Shown: in pieces, positions 50,384-57,799 of the stretch
Layout of the letters: each line of letters begins with the position of its first letter
Position numbering within the stretch: the first letter of the stretch is position 1
Assembly (NCBI RefSeq): GCF_001761325.1
Contig: NZ_CP017478.1
Span: 61,001 to 125,000 of the forward strand
From: Urechidicola croceus
GTDB lineage: Bacteria > Bacteroidota > Bacteroidia > Flavobacteriales > Flavobacteriaceae
Direction: 5' to 3'
DNA length: 64,000 nt
The notes under the pieces: generated by a model
What the model was told of the DNA's origin: nothing
The model's database searches: none
Seen by the model: only the letters and a program-made list of their open reading frames with translations
Translations under genes and position numbers: made by a program

Positions 50384-51172
50384 TTATGGTAGAAGGTATT
50401 TGACCAATATTCTAAAACCAACAAAGGCAATTAAAACTGCTGTTGTTCTTTTTAAAATAAATGGAGATATCTTTTTTGTGCTGATTCTTGATCCAATTTG
50501 ACCTCCAATAAATACTGTAAATAGGAGTAGAATAGTGATATTTGGTTCAATTGAAAAATCTGGATTTTGATATTGGCCAATCAAGCCAGCAATTGAATTT
50601 ACAAGAATAAAAAAACTTGCTGTAGCAGCTATTTTTTTTGGAGTATCCCAATTTGTTAAATGTAACAAAGGTGCTAAAAATATTCCTCCTCCAATTCCAA
50701 CCATCCCAGAAATAAAACCAATGAATCCACCGTAGGAAATATCTTTAATAATTGATTTTTGATAGTTTTTTTCTTTTGATTTTTGAGTAATATATTTTGA
50801 CATCCACATAAAAAATGCTGCAATTAGAAGTGTACTACCTAGTAAAATAAAAAAGAATACCTGACTAATTTTTAAATAACCCCCTATAAAAGCCATAGGT
50901 ACAGAAAAAAGAACGAGAGGTAAAACTTTTTTCCAATTGTAAAACCCATTTTTGGCATAAATTAATGTTCCACTTGTTACAACCATAATATTGCATAATA
51001 ATGCAGTTGCTCTTATTTGTGTAAATGCTAATGTTGTAAGAGATAATATTGCCAAATAACTAGATCCTCCACCAAAACCAACTGATGAATATAATACTGC
51101 AACACAAAAGAAAAGCAGTACTATCTCCCAATTTTGGGTTAAAGCTTCAAATATTAAAGTTGTTCCAATCAT
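50384..51172 (-). CDS. TauE/SafE (TSUP) family membrane transporter
   Basis: 262 residues with about eight hydrophobic helices, the duplicated 4-helix layout of the family. SSVGFGGGSSYLAIL and GGFIGFISGMVGIGGGIFLAPLL are the two inverted family repeats with their conserved Gly-Gly-Gly motifs. Members export sulfite, sulfoacetate or other organic anions; the actual substrate is not readable. A TACATTTG element ends only 4 bases before the ATG. Divergent from the acetate symporter genes, so a role with organic acids is possible. Confidence 0.88.
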   Translation of the reverse strand: MIGTTLIFEALTQNWEIVLLFFCVAVLYSSVGFGGGSSYLAILSLTTLAFTQIRATALLCNIMVVTSGTLIYAKNGFYNWKKVLPLVLFSVPMAFIGGYLKISQVFFFILLGSTLLIAAFFMWMSKYITQKSKEKNYQKSIIKDISYGGFIGFISGMVGIGGGIFLAPLLHLTNWDTPKKIAATASFFILVNSIAGLIGQYQNPDFSIEPNITILLLFTVFIGGQIGSRISTKKISPFILKRTTAVLIAFVGFRILVKYLLP

Positions 51173-51176
51173 TGAA

Positions 51177-51184
51177 CAAATGTA
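51177..51184 (-). promoter_or_regulatory. -7 element almost touching the TSUP gene start
   Basis: Minus-strand TACATTTG separated by 4 bases from the ATG at 51172, so any transcript from it would lack a leader. Confidence 0.45.
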
Positions 51185-51323
51185 AGTTATTAAGAATGTA
51201 GCAACAAAATATTATTATTTATAGTATTCTATCAATTTATAATACAATACAATAATCATATGGTTTGATATTGAATTGAATAGTATATATTTTGTATTTT
51301 AGAAACCTAAAAACTAACTATCA

Positions 51324-51578
51324 ATGTCAAATAAAAATCTCCAGGATTACTGGAAAACTAACTTAAAATACCTCGCAATACTACTATCAATCTGGTTTGT
51401 AGTCTCTTACGGTTTTGGAATTATTCTCGTTAATGAATTAAATACTATTCGTCTAGGTGGATTTAAACTTGGATTTTGGTTCGCCCAACAAGGTTCTATT
51501 TATGTATTTGTAGTACTTATTTTAGTCTACATCCGATTAATGAACAAACTTGATAAAAAATATAACCTAGATAAATAA
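51324..51578 (+). CDS. DUF4212 small subunit of a sodium/solute symporter
   Basis: 84 residues with two transmembrane helices (14-34 and 49-68). NLQDYWKTNLKYLAILLSIWFVVSYGFGIILV and GFWFAQQGSIYVFVVLILVYIRLMNKLD are the DUF4212 core. It is the partner of the VC_2705-type acetate symporter encoded 5 bp downstream. Upstream, TATATTTTG is close to a -7 box but has one extra base, so the promoter is uncertain. Confidence 0.93.
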   Translation: MSNKNLQDYWKTNLKYLAILLSIWFVVSYGFGIILVNELNTIRLGGFKLGFWFAQQGSIYVFVVLILVYIRLMNKLDKKYNLDK

Positions 51579-51583
51579 GAATT

Positions 51584-53269
51584 ATGACTTTACAATTATG
51601 GACATGGATTCTTGTTGGAATCACATTTGCAATATATATAGGAATAGCAATTTGGTCAAGAGCAGGATCAACTAAAGAGTTTTATGTTGCAGGAGGAGGA
51701 GTTTCTCCTTTAGCAAATGGTTTAGCAACTGCAGCAGATTGGATGTCTGCGGCATCATTTATTTCAATGGCAGGAATTATATCATTTAATGGATATGATG
51801 GTTCTGTTTACTTAATGGGTTGGACAGGTGGATATGTGTTATTAGCCCTATTATTAGCACCATACTTAAGAAAATTTGGAAAATTTACAGTTCCGGATTT
51901 TATTGGAGACCGTTATTATTCTAATACTGCACGTACTGTAGCAGTATTTTGTGCTTTATTAGTCTCATTTACCTATGTCGCAGGACAAATGCGTGGAGTA
52001 GGATTGGTGTTTTCACGATTTTTAGAAGTAGATATTAATACAGGAGTTATTATAGGAATGGTAATTGTTTTATTTTATGCAGTTTTAGGAGGAATGAAAG
52101 GAATTACCTATACGCAAGTTGCACAATATTGTGTCTTGATTTTTGCATTTATGGTTCCTGCAATTTTTATTTCTTTACAAATGACAGGAAACCCAATTCC
52201 ACAATTAGGATTTGGTGGTGCAGATGAAAACGGAGTTTTTTTACTAGATAAGTTGGATGGTTTACATCGTGAATTAGGTTTTGCAGAGTATACATCAGGG
52301 CAAAAATCAAAATTAGACGTATTTTTTATTACTGCAGCTTTAATGGTTGGTACAGCAGGATTACCACACGTAATTGTACGTTTTTTTACTGTAAAGAAGG
52401 TTTCAGATGCACGTAAATCTGCAGGTTGGGCATTATTATTTATAGCAATTTTATACACCACAGCACCAGCAATAGCAGTATTTGCTAGAACAAATATGAT
52501 TGAAACTGTAAGTAACGAGAGATATGAAGATATGCCAACTTGGTTTGCAAATTGGGAAAAAACAGGACTAATCAATTTTGATGATAAAAATAAGGATGGT
52601 ATTATTCAATATGTGGGTTCAGCAGAAACTAATGAATTAACTGTTGATAAAGATATTATGGTTTTAGCAAACCCAGAAATTGCTCAATTACCAAATTGGG
52701 TAATAGCTTTAGTTGCGGCTGGTGGTTTGGCTGCAGCATTATCAACTGCAGCAGGATTACTATTGGTAATTTCAGCATCAGTATCACACGATTTAATTAA
52801 AAAAATGATTAAACCAGATATTTCTGAAAAAGGAGAATTGGTTGCTGCACGTTTATCTGCAGTAGTTGCTGTATGTGTAGCCGGATATTTTGGAATAAAT
52901 CCACCTGATTTTGTCGCCGCAACTGTTGCATTAGCCTTTGGGTTGGCAGCAGCATCTTTTTTTCCAGCAATTATTTTAGGAATTTTTAGTAAAAGAATGA
53001 ATAAAGAAGGCGCAATAGCAGGAATGATAATTGGTATATTATCAATGCTTTTTTACATGCTTAAATTTAAATTTAATTGGTTTGGAGGTGGAACAAAAGA
53101 TGATTGGTGGTTCGGAATTTCACCAGAAGGTTTTGGTACTGTTGCTATGATTCTTAATTTTATTGTATCAATTGTAATATCAAGATTTACACCAATTCCA
53201 CCAAAAGAAGTTCAAGAAATAGTAGAAAATATTAGAGTACCTAGTGGGGCTGGAGCAGCAACACATTAA
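51584..53269 (+). CDS. Sodium/solute symporter (VC_2705/ActP-like, probable acetate)
   Basis: 561 residues. Inner-membrane SSS-family transporter with about 13 helices. GGGVSPLANGLATAADWMSAASFISMAG is the core Na and substrate region, and RFFTVKKVSDARKSAGWALL marks the VC_2705 subgroup. A ~70-residue insert between two helices (NMIETVSNERYEDMPTW to NPEIAQLPNW) has a calcium-like DDKNKDGI loop. The neighbouring acs gene and the DUF4212 partner suggest acetate or another short carboxylate. Expected substrate by context: acetate, moderately sure. Confidence 0.9.
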   Translation: MTLQLWTWILVGITFAIYIGIAIWSRAGSTKEFYVAGGGVSPLANGLATAADWMSAASFISMAGIISFNGYDGSVYLMGWTGGYVLLALLLAPYLRKFGKFTVPDFIGDRYYSNTARTVAVFCALLVSFTYVAGQMRGVGLVFSRFLEVDINTGVIIGMVIVLFYAVLGGMKGITYTQVAQYCVLIFAFMVPAIFISLQMTGNPIPQLGFGGADENGVFLLDKLDGLHRELGFAEYTSGQKSKLDVFFITAALMVGTAGLPHVIVRFFTVKKVSDARKSAGWALLFIAILYTTAPAIAVFARTNMIETVSNERYEDMPTWFANWEKTGLINFDDKNKDGIIQYVGSAETNELTVDKDIMVLANPEIAQLPNWVIALVAAGGLAAALSTAAGLLLVISASVSHDLIKKMIKPDISEKGELVAARLSAVVAVCVAGYFGINPPDFVAATVALAFGLAAASFFPAIILGIFSKRMNKEGAIAGMIIGILSMLFYMLKFKFNWFGGGTKDDWWFGISPEGFGTVAMILNFIVSIVISRFTPIPPKEVQEIVENIRVPSGAGAATH

Positions 53270-53369
53270 AATATAATTGTTTAATTGCATTTTGTTATTC
53301 TTAACTTGTATATGCTGAACCGATTTCAGTATTTTAGAATCACATATAAATTATAATAAAAAGTTTACA

Positions 53370-55274
53370 ATGTCATTACAAATAAAATCATTCAAAGAAT
53401 ATAAAGAAAAATATAAGCAAAGTATTGAAAGACCAGATGAGTTTTGGGCAGAAATTGCTGTTAATTTTACTTGGAGAAAAAAATGGGATAAAGTTTCTGA
53501 ATGGGATTTCAATAAACCCGAAGTAAAATGGTTTGAAGGAGGGAAATTAAATATCACAGAAAATTGTTTAGATAGACATTTAGAAAAAAACGGAAATAAG
53601 ACTGCAATTATTTGGGAACCAAACAATCCAGACGAAGAATCTCGTCATATTACATACCGTCAATTGTATGTTAAAGTATCTCAATTTGCCAATGTTTTAA
53701 AAAACAATGGTATTAAAAAGGGAGATAGAGTATGTTTATACATGCCAATGATACCTGAACTTTCAATTGCTATGTTAGCTTGTGCTCGAGTTGGTGCGAT
53801 TCACTCTATTGTTTTTGCAGGATTTTCAGCGACAGCAATTGCAAGTAGAATAAATGATTCTCAATGTAAAATGTTGATTACTGCCAATGAAGTATATCGT
53901 GGTACCAAACGTATCAATTTAAAAGAAGTTTGTGATGAAGCCTTAGAAAATACACCATCAATAGAAAATGTAATTGTATATCGCCGTACTGTTGAACCAA
54001 CCGAAATGAAAGAAGGGCGTGATAAATTTTGGTTTGATGAACTTCAAAAAGTAAAAAATTATCATTTTGATGCTGAAGAAATGGATGCTGAAGATCCGTT
54101 ATTTATATTATATACATCAGGATCTACAGGTAAACCAAAAGGGATGGTACATACTACTGGAGGATATATGGTTGGAACAACATACACTTTTGAAAATGTA
54201 TTCCAAATAGATAAGAATGATGTTTATTGGTGTACTGCAGATATTGGTTGGATTACAGGACATTCATACATTATCTATGGGCCGTTGTGCGCAGGAGCAA
54301 CTACTGTCATGTTTGAAGGAATTCCTTCATATCCTGATTATGGTCGTTTTTGGGAAATTGTCGCTAAATTAAAAGTTACACATTTTTATACTGCACCAAC
54401 TGCTATTCGTGCATTGGCAAAACATCCTTTGAGTTTGGTAGAAAAGCATGACTTATCAACTTTAAAAGTATTAGGAAGTGTTGGTGAGCCAATTAATGAA
54501 GAGGCATGGCATTGGTATAATGATAATATAGGTAAAACTAATTGCCCTATTGTAGATACTTGGTGGCAAACAGAAACTGGAGCAATGATGATTTCTCCTA
54601 TAGCAGGTATCACACCAACAAGACCTACATTTGCAACCTTACCATTACCTGGAGTTCAATTAGCTTTGATGGACGAAAACGGAAAAGAAATTCCTCAGAG
54701 TAATGAGGCTTCAGAAGGTAGATTAGCAGTGAAAGCACCTTGGCCATCTATAGCTCGTACTATTTATGGGAATCATAATCGTTATAAAGAAACATATTTT
54801 TCTTCATATCCAAATATGTATTTCACTGGTGATGGTGCTTATCGAGATGCGACTGGAAATTATAGAATTACAGGTAGAGTAGATGATGTAGTTATTGTTT
54901 CAGGACATAATTTAGGTACAGCACCAATTGAAAATGCAATTAATGAACATGAAAGTGTTGTTGAAAGTGCAGTTGTTGGATTTCCACACGATATTAAAGG
55001 CAATGCACTTTGTGCTTATGTTATTACCTATGATAATGTTATAAAAGATGATGCGCTTATTACTGAAATTCGTGAAATGGTTTCAAAATCTATTGGTGCA
55101 ATTGCTAAGCCAGATAAAATCATATTTGTACCAGGATTGCCAAAAACACGTAGCGGTAAAATTATGAGGAGAATTCTGCGTAAGATTGCATCTAATGACA
55201 CCTCAAATTTGGGTGACACATCCACTTTATTAAACCCAGATGTGGTTCAATCAATTATTAAATCCTATAAATAA
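53370..55274 (+). CDS. acs: Acetyl-CoA synthetase (acetate-CoA ligase)
   Basis: Activates acetate to acetyl-AMP and then acetyl-CoA in the cytoplasm. 634 residues. AMP-binding motif LYTSGSTGKPKGM, WCTADIGWITGHSYIIYGPL, DTWWQTETGAMMISP, TGDGAYRD, and the C-terminal hinge and catalytic TRSGKIMRR, whose Lys is the usual acetylation site (regulated by Pat/CobB in other bacteria). It follows the symporter by 100 bp and completes acetate uptake and use. No promoter is evident in that gap. Confidence 0.97.
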   Translation: MSLQIKSFKEYKEKYKQSIERPDEFWAEIAVNFTWRKKWDKVSEWDFNKPEVKWFEGGKLNITENCLDRHLEKNGNKTAIIWEPNNPDEESRHITYRQLYVKVSQFANVLKNNGIKKGDRVCLYMPMIPELSIAMLACARVGAIHSIVFAGFSATAIASRINDSQCKMLITANEVYRGTKRINLKEVCDEALENTPSIENVIVYRRTVEPTEMKEGRDKFWFDELQKVKNYHFDAEEMDAEDPLFILYTSGSTGKPKGMVHTTGGYMVGTTYTFENVFQIDKNDVYWCTADIGWITGHSYIIYGPLCAGATTVMFEGIPSYPDYGRFWEIVAKLKVTHFYTAPTAIRALAKHPLSLVEKHDLSTLKVLGSVGEPINEEAWHWYNDNIGKTNCPIVDTWWQTETGAMMISPIAGITPTRPTFATLPLPGVQLALMDENGKEIPQSNEASEGRLAVKAPWPSIARTIYGNHNRYKETYFSSYPNMYFTGDGAYRDATGNYRITGRVDDVVIVSGHNLGTAPIENAINEHESVVESAVVGFPHDIKGNALCAYVITYDNVIKDDALITEIREMVSKSIGAIAKPDKIIFVPGLPKTRSGKIMRRILRKIASNDTSNLGDTSTLLNPDVVQSIIKSYK

Positions 55275-55400
55275 ACCTTACTACTTATCGTTAAATAATG
55301 TTGTTTTAACTGTATGTTTACTTTAGTTTAACGAAATATTGGATATTTTGTGCATTTTGTAAAGAATTCATTACAGTTAGTTGTTTCGTAATTAAATTTT

Positions 55401-55432
55401 TTGGAAATAACAAGTAACAACAAGTATATTTG
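55401..55432 (+). promoter_or_regulatory. Promoter of the first small secreted paralogue
   Basis: TTG at 55401-55403 (end of a T-run) and TATATTTG at 55425-55432, spacer 21 bp. It lies 21 bp before the ATG at 55454. Confidence 0.65.
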
Positions 55433-55453
55433 TAGCAGAAATAACCAATTATC

Positions 55454-55786
55454 ATGAAATCAAAAAGTATCATAAATATATTAAGTTTAACATTGTTTTT
55501 ATTCAGTTTGAATATTAACGCAAGTAACTTATCTAGTGCTACTTTTAATAATACTGAATATTCGGAAACTCAAACTACATTAAATTTTTTCATACCAGAA
55601 GAAACAGAATCAGTTTATATTTTTATTAGTGATGAAAGTATGACAGTATTTCAAAAAATGAAAATTTACCAAAGAGGTAATGGTTCAATATCTTATGGTA
55701 AAGATGGTTTACCAAAAGGCACTTATTTTTATTCATTAATAGTTGATGGTATTAAAACCGATGTTCAAAAAATAGTTGTTAAATAA
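55454..55786 (+). CDS. Small secreted protein, T9SS C-terminal-domain-like, paralogue 1
   Basis: 110 residues. Signal peptide MKSKSIINILSLTLFLFSLNINA. The mature ~85 residues (SATFNNTEYSETQTTLNFFIPEE, VYIFISDESMTVFQKMKIYQRGNGS, LPKGTYFYSLIVDG) end in QKIVVK. This pattern resembles the C-terminal domain that T9SS type A cargo and tail-fibre-like proteins carry (GxYxYSLxVDG, KKMIV), but here the domain is the whole protein. Function unknown. Paralogues 2 and 3 follow. It has a complete promoter and its own terminator hairpin. Confidence 0.78.
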   Translation: MKSKSIINILSLTLFLFSLNINASNLSSATFNNTEYSETQTTLNFFIPEETESVYIFISDESMTVFQKMKIYQRGNGSISYGKDGLPKGTYFYSLIVDGIKTDVQKIVVK

Positions 55787-55809
55787 ACATAATATTTTTC
55801 ATATTTAAA

Positions 55810-55844
55810 AACCGCTTTTAATCTCTAAAAGCGGTTATTTTTTT
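55810..55844 (+). terminator. Terminator after paralogue 1
   Basis: AACCGCTTTTA (55810-55820), loop ATCTC, TAAAAGCGGTT (55826-55836), then ATTTTTTT. A perfect 11-bp stem. Confidence 0.88.
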
Positions 55845-55997
55845 ACTTAATATATTTTTTTTTGGTAAAAATTATTTTTCATTAATAAATAAAAGCTCTC
55901 TAAAGTTTTGATATTTAGCAATGTATGTTTCATTTTTGTACATTGAAATATTATTAATTTTCATTAGAAATAGTTAGGGATATTAAAGATTATTTAT

Positions 55998-56005
55998 TAA
56001 GTTTG
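55998..56005 (+). promoter_or_regulatory. -7 element for paralogue 2
   Basis: TAAGTTTG matches TAnnTTTG, 29 bp before the ATG at 56035. The leader ATACTCCTATAACAATCTA resembles that of paralogue 3 (ATACCTATAACAACCTA). Confidence 0.5.
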
Positions 56006-56034
56006 ATACTCCTATAACAATCTATTAAAATATC

Positions 56035-56370
56035 ATGAATACTAAAAAACTATTTTCAGTAGTTTTATTATTATTTTGCTTTATTTCTATTAATGCAAAT
56101 AGTAATGAAAAAAAATCAAAAGCAATATTTAACAACGCTGTAATCACAGATGTTGATGCTACCTTATCATTTTTTATTCCAGAAGAGTTTTCATCGGTAT
56201 ATATTTATGTAGCCGACGAAAGTAAAAAAGTATTTCAAAAGGTAAAAGTATATCAAAGAGGTAATGGAGCAATTAAATGTGATAAAAAAGGATTACCAAC
56301 GGGTACATATTATTATACTATGTTCGTAGATGGTGTAGCTACAGATACTCAAAAACTTGTTATTAAATAA
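56035..56370 (+). CDS. Small secreted protein, T9SS C-terminal-domain-like, paralogue 2
   Basis: 111 residues. Signal peptide MNTKKLFSVVLLLFCFISINA, then a Lys-rich linker and the same 85-residue beta domain as the neighbours: LSFFIPEEFSSVYIYVADES, KVYQRGNGAIKCDKKGLPTG, TYYYTMFVDGVATDTQKLVIK. The mature part differs from paralogue 3 at about six residues, and the last ~48 residues are identical. It has a separate -7 element and a separate terminator, so it is an independent unit. Exported, probably through T9SS or as a free periplasmic protein; the role is unknown. Confidence 0.78.
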   Translation: MNTKKLFSVVLLLFCFISINANSNEKKSKAIFNNAVITDVDATLSFFIPEEFSSVYIYVADESKKVFQKVKVYQRGNGAIKCDKKGLPTGTYYYTMFVDGVATDTQKLVIK

Positions 56371-56397
56371 AATTAGGAATAATTTTTTATATAAATC

Positions 56398-56430
56398 AAC
56401 ACTCTAAATCATTTAGGGTGTTTTTTTTTG
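56398..56430 (+). terminator. Terminator after paralogue 2
   Basis: AACACTCTAAA (56398-56408) pairs with TTTAGGGTGTT (56412-56422) with one G-U type pair and a 3-nt loop, followed by a run of T. Confidence 0.8.
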
Positions 56431-56695
56431 AATAAAATTTGCTTAGTTTCAAGTAATTTGAACTAAAGATCATATAGATATTTTGTGAATTTTAATTTTA
56501 ATTGATTTATAATTATAGTTTATTGAAAATTTGATAAAAACGGAGTGAAGAAATTTATTTTTATTAAGTTTTGGAGTTTTTAAATACTGTTTTTCAGATA
56601 TTTAATTCTTTTTCACTCATTTTGTACTATTTATTAGTGTTTTTATGCTAATTGTTAGTTTCAAATAGTCATACACATATTTGAATACTTATTGT

Positions 56696-56727
56696 TTGTT
56701 AGGAATGATATTTTATTTTTATATTTG
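56696..56727 (+). promoter_or_regulatory. Promoter of paralogue 3
   Basis: TTG at 56696-56698 (within TTTG) and TATATTTG at 56720-56727, spacer 21 bp, the same geometry as paralogue 1. Confidence 0.65.
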
Positions 56728-56752
56728 AAATACCTATAACAACCTAAATATC

Positions 56753-57082
56753 ATGAAAACTAAAAGAATAATAACAGTGGTTTTATTATTTGTTTGTTTT
56801 ACAATTAGTGCAAACAATAATAAAAAAGTAAAAGCAACTTTTAATAATGCTGTAATCACAGAAGTAGAAGCTACTTTATCTTTTTTTATACCTGAAGAAT
56901 TCTCTTCAGTTTATATTCACGTAAGTGATGAAAATAAAAAAGTATTTCAAAAAGTAAAAGTATATCAAAGAGGTAATGGAGCAATCAAATGTGATAAAAA
57001 AGGATTACCTACAGGTACATATTATTATACTATGTTCGTTGATGGTGTTGCTACTGACACTCAAAAATTAGTTATTAAATAA
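56753..57082 (+). CDS. Small secreted protein, T9SS C-terminal-domain-like, paralogue 3
   Basis: 109 residues. Signal peptide MKTKRIITVVLLFVCFTISA. The mature domain is nearly the same as in paralogue 2 (LSFFIPEEFSSVYIHVSDEN, KCDKKGLPTGTYYYTMFVDG). In the final 90 bp there are about seven synonymous base changes and no amino-acid change relative to paralogue 2, a sign of purifying selection on the protein. Complete promoter and terminator. Probable duplicated secreted factor of unknown role. Confidence 0.78.
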   Translation: MKTKRIITVVLLFVCFTISANNNKKVKATFNNAVITEVEATLSFFIPEEFSSVYIHVSDENKKVFQKVKVYQRGNGAIKCDKKGLPTGTYYYTMFVDGVATDTQKLVIK

Positions 57083-57105
57083 TTCTCTTTTAGTATAAAT
57101 TTATT

Positions 57106-57137
57106 AAATCCATTCTTGATAAAAGAATGGATTTTTT
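57106..57137. terminator. Terminator between paralogue 3 and the exonuclease gene
   Basis: AAATCCATTCTT (57106-57117), loop GATAA, AAGAATGGATTT (57123-57134), then TTT. A perfect 12-bp stem, T-rich in plus orientation; A-rich flank suggests it may also serve the minus-strand gene. Confidence 0.85.
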
Positions 57138-57138
57138 A

Positions 57139-57798
57139 TTAAAATAAATTTTTGATATCTAAATCATTACTCTTTTTGAGTTTTGAAAGTGTCTTTAAAA
57201 AAACAACAGCAGTTATTAGTGCATCACCGCTTGCAGTATGTCGGTCATTTTTTGAAACGTTTAATTCTTCACATAAATCATCTAGAGAATAATTTTTTTG
57301 ATTTTCACGATAAACCAAATGTTTTGATTTTTGATACAATGTTCCAGTATCCAATAATTTGTTTTTTAATTTTCCCAATCCATGTCGATTAAGAATTTGG
57401 TTAATCATAGCATAATCAAATCCAATATGATGAGCTACTAAAATATCATTTTTAATATATTTTAAAAACAATTTAATAGCCTCAAGTTCATTAACCTTTT
57501 CTAAAACTCCTTTTTTTAAAAGGCCATGTATTTTTACAGTTTCAGATTTGAAAATTTCCTGCTCAACATATAATTCGAAAATATCGTTAACATTTATAAC
57601 ATTATTTTTTAAGGAAACAGCACCAATTGAAAGAACCCTATCTTTTTTCTTGTCGAATCCAGTCGTTTCAGTATCAAAAACAACAAATCGAGTATTTTCA
57701 ATTAATTCTTCTTTTTTTTGATTAAATCCTTCGAGATACTCTTTCCAAAACTGAGGAAAATTGTCACATTTTTTTTTCTTAAACCAATTAAAAATCAT
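57139..57798 (-). CDS. DnaQ-like 3'-5' exonuclease (DEDDh)
   Basis: 219 residues. The DEDDh exonuclease motifs are intact: FDTETTG (Asp42, Glu44), HHIGFDYAMI (middle Asp) and DRHTASGDA (His and last Asp). Soluble, cytoplasmic. This form is too short for a replicative PolC and lacks a polymerase; it resembles stand-alone DnaQ-like nucleases. It is the last gene of the NUDIX-DUF294-exonuclease operon, with a 1-bp gap from DUF294. The same pair next to acs and actP occurs in proteobacteria, suggesting a function tied to acetate metabolism. Confidence 0.9.
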   Translation of the reverse strand: MIFNWFKKKKCDNFPQFWKEYLEGFNQKKEELIENTRFVVFDTETTGFDKKKDRVLSIGAVSLKNNVINVNDIFELYVEQEIFKSETVKIHGLLKKGVLEKVNELEAIKLFLKYIKNDILVAHHIGFDYAMINQILNRHGLGKLKNKLLDTGTLYQKSKHLVYRENQKNYSLDDLCEELNVSKNDRHTASGDALITAVVFLKTLSKLKKSNDLDIKNLF

Positions 57799-57799
57799 A

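Larger units (their letters stand above)
56371..56752. other. 382-bp gap between paralogues 2 and 3
   Basis: Holds the terminator of paralogue 2 (56398-56430) and the promoter of paralogue 3 (56696-56727). The middle (about 56431-56690) is AT-rich and I see no gene, repeat or RNA structure in it. Confidence 0.7.

Noticed and set aside
52108..52575. 155-residue open frame antisense to the symporter gene
   Set aside because: It mirrors the codon bias of the well-supported symporter, has no ribosome binding site and no family resemblance.
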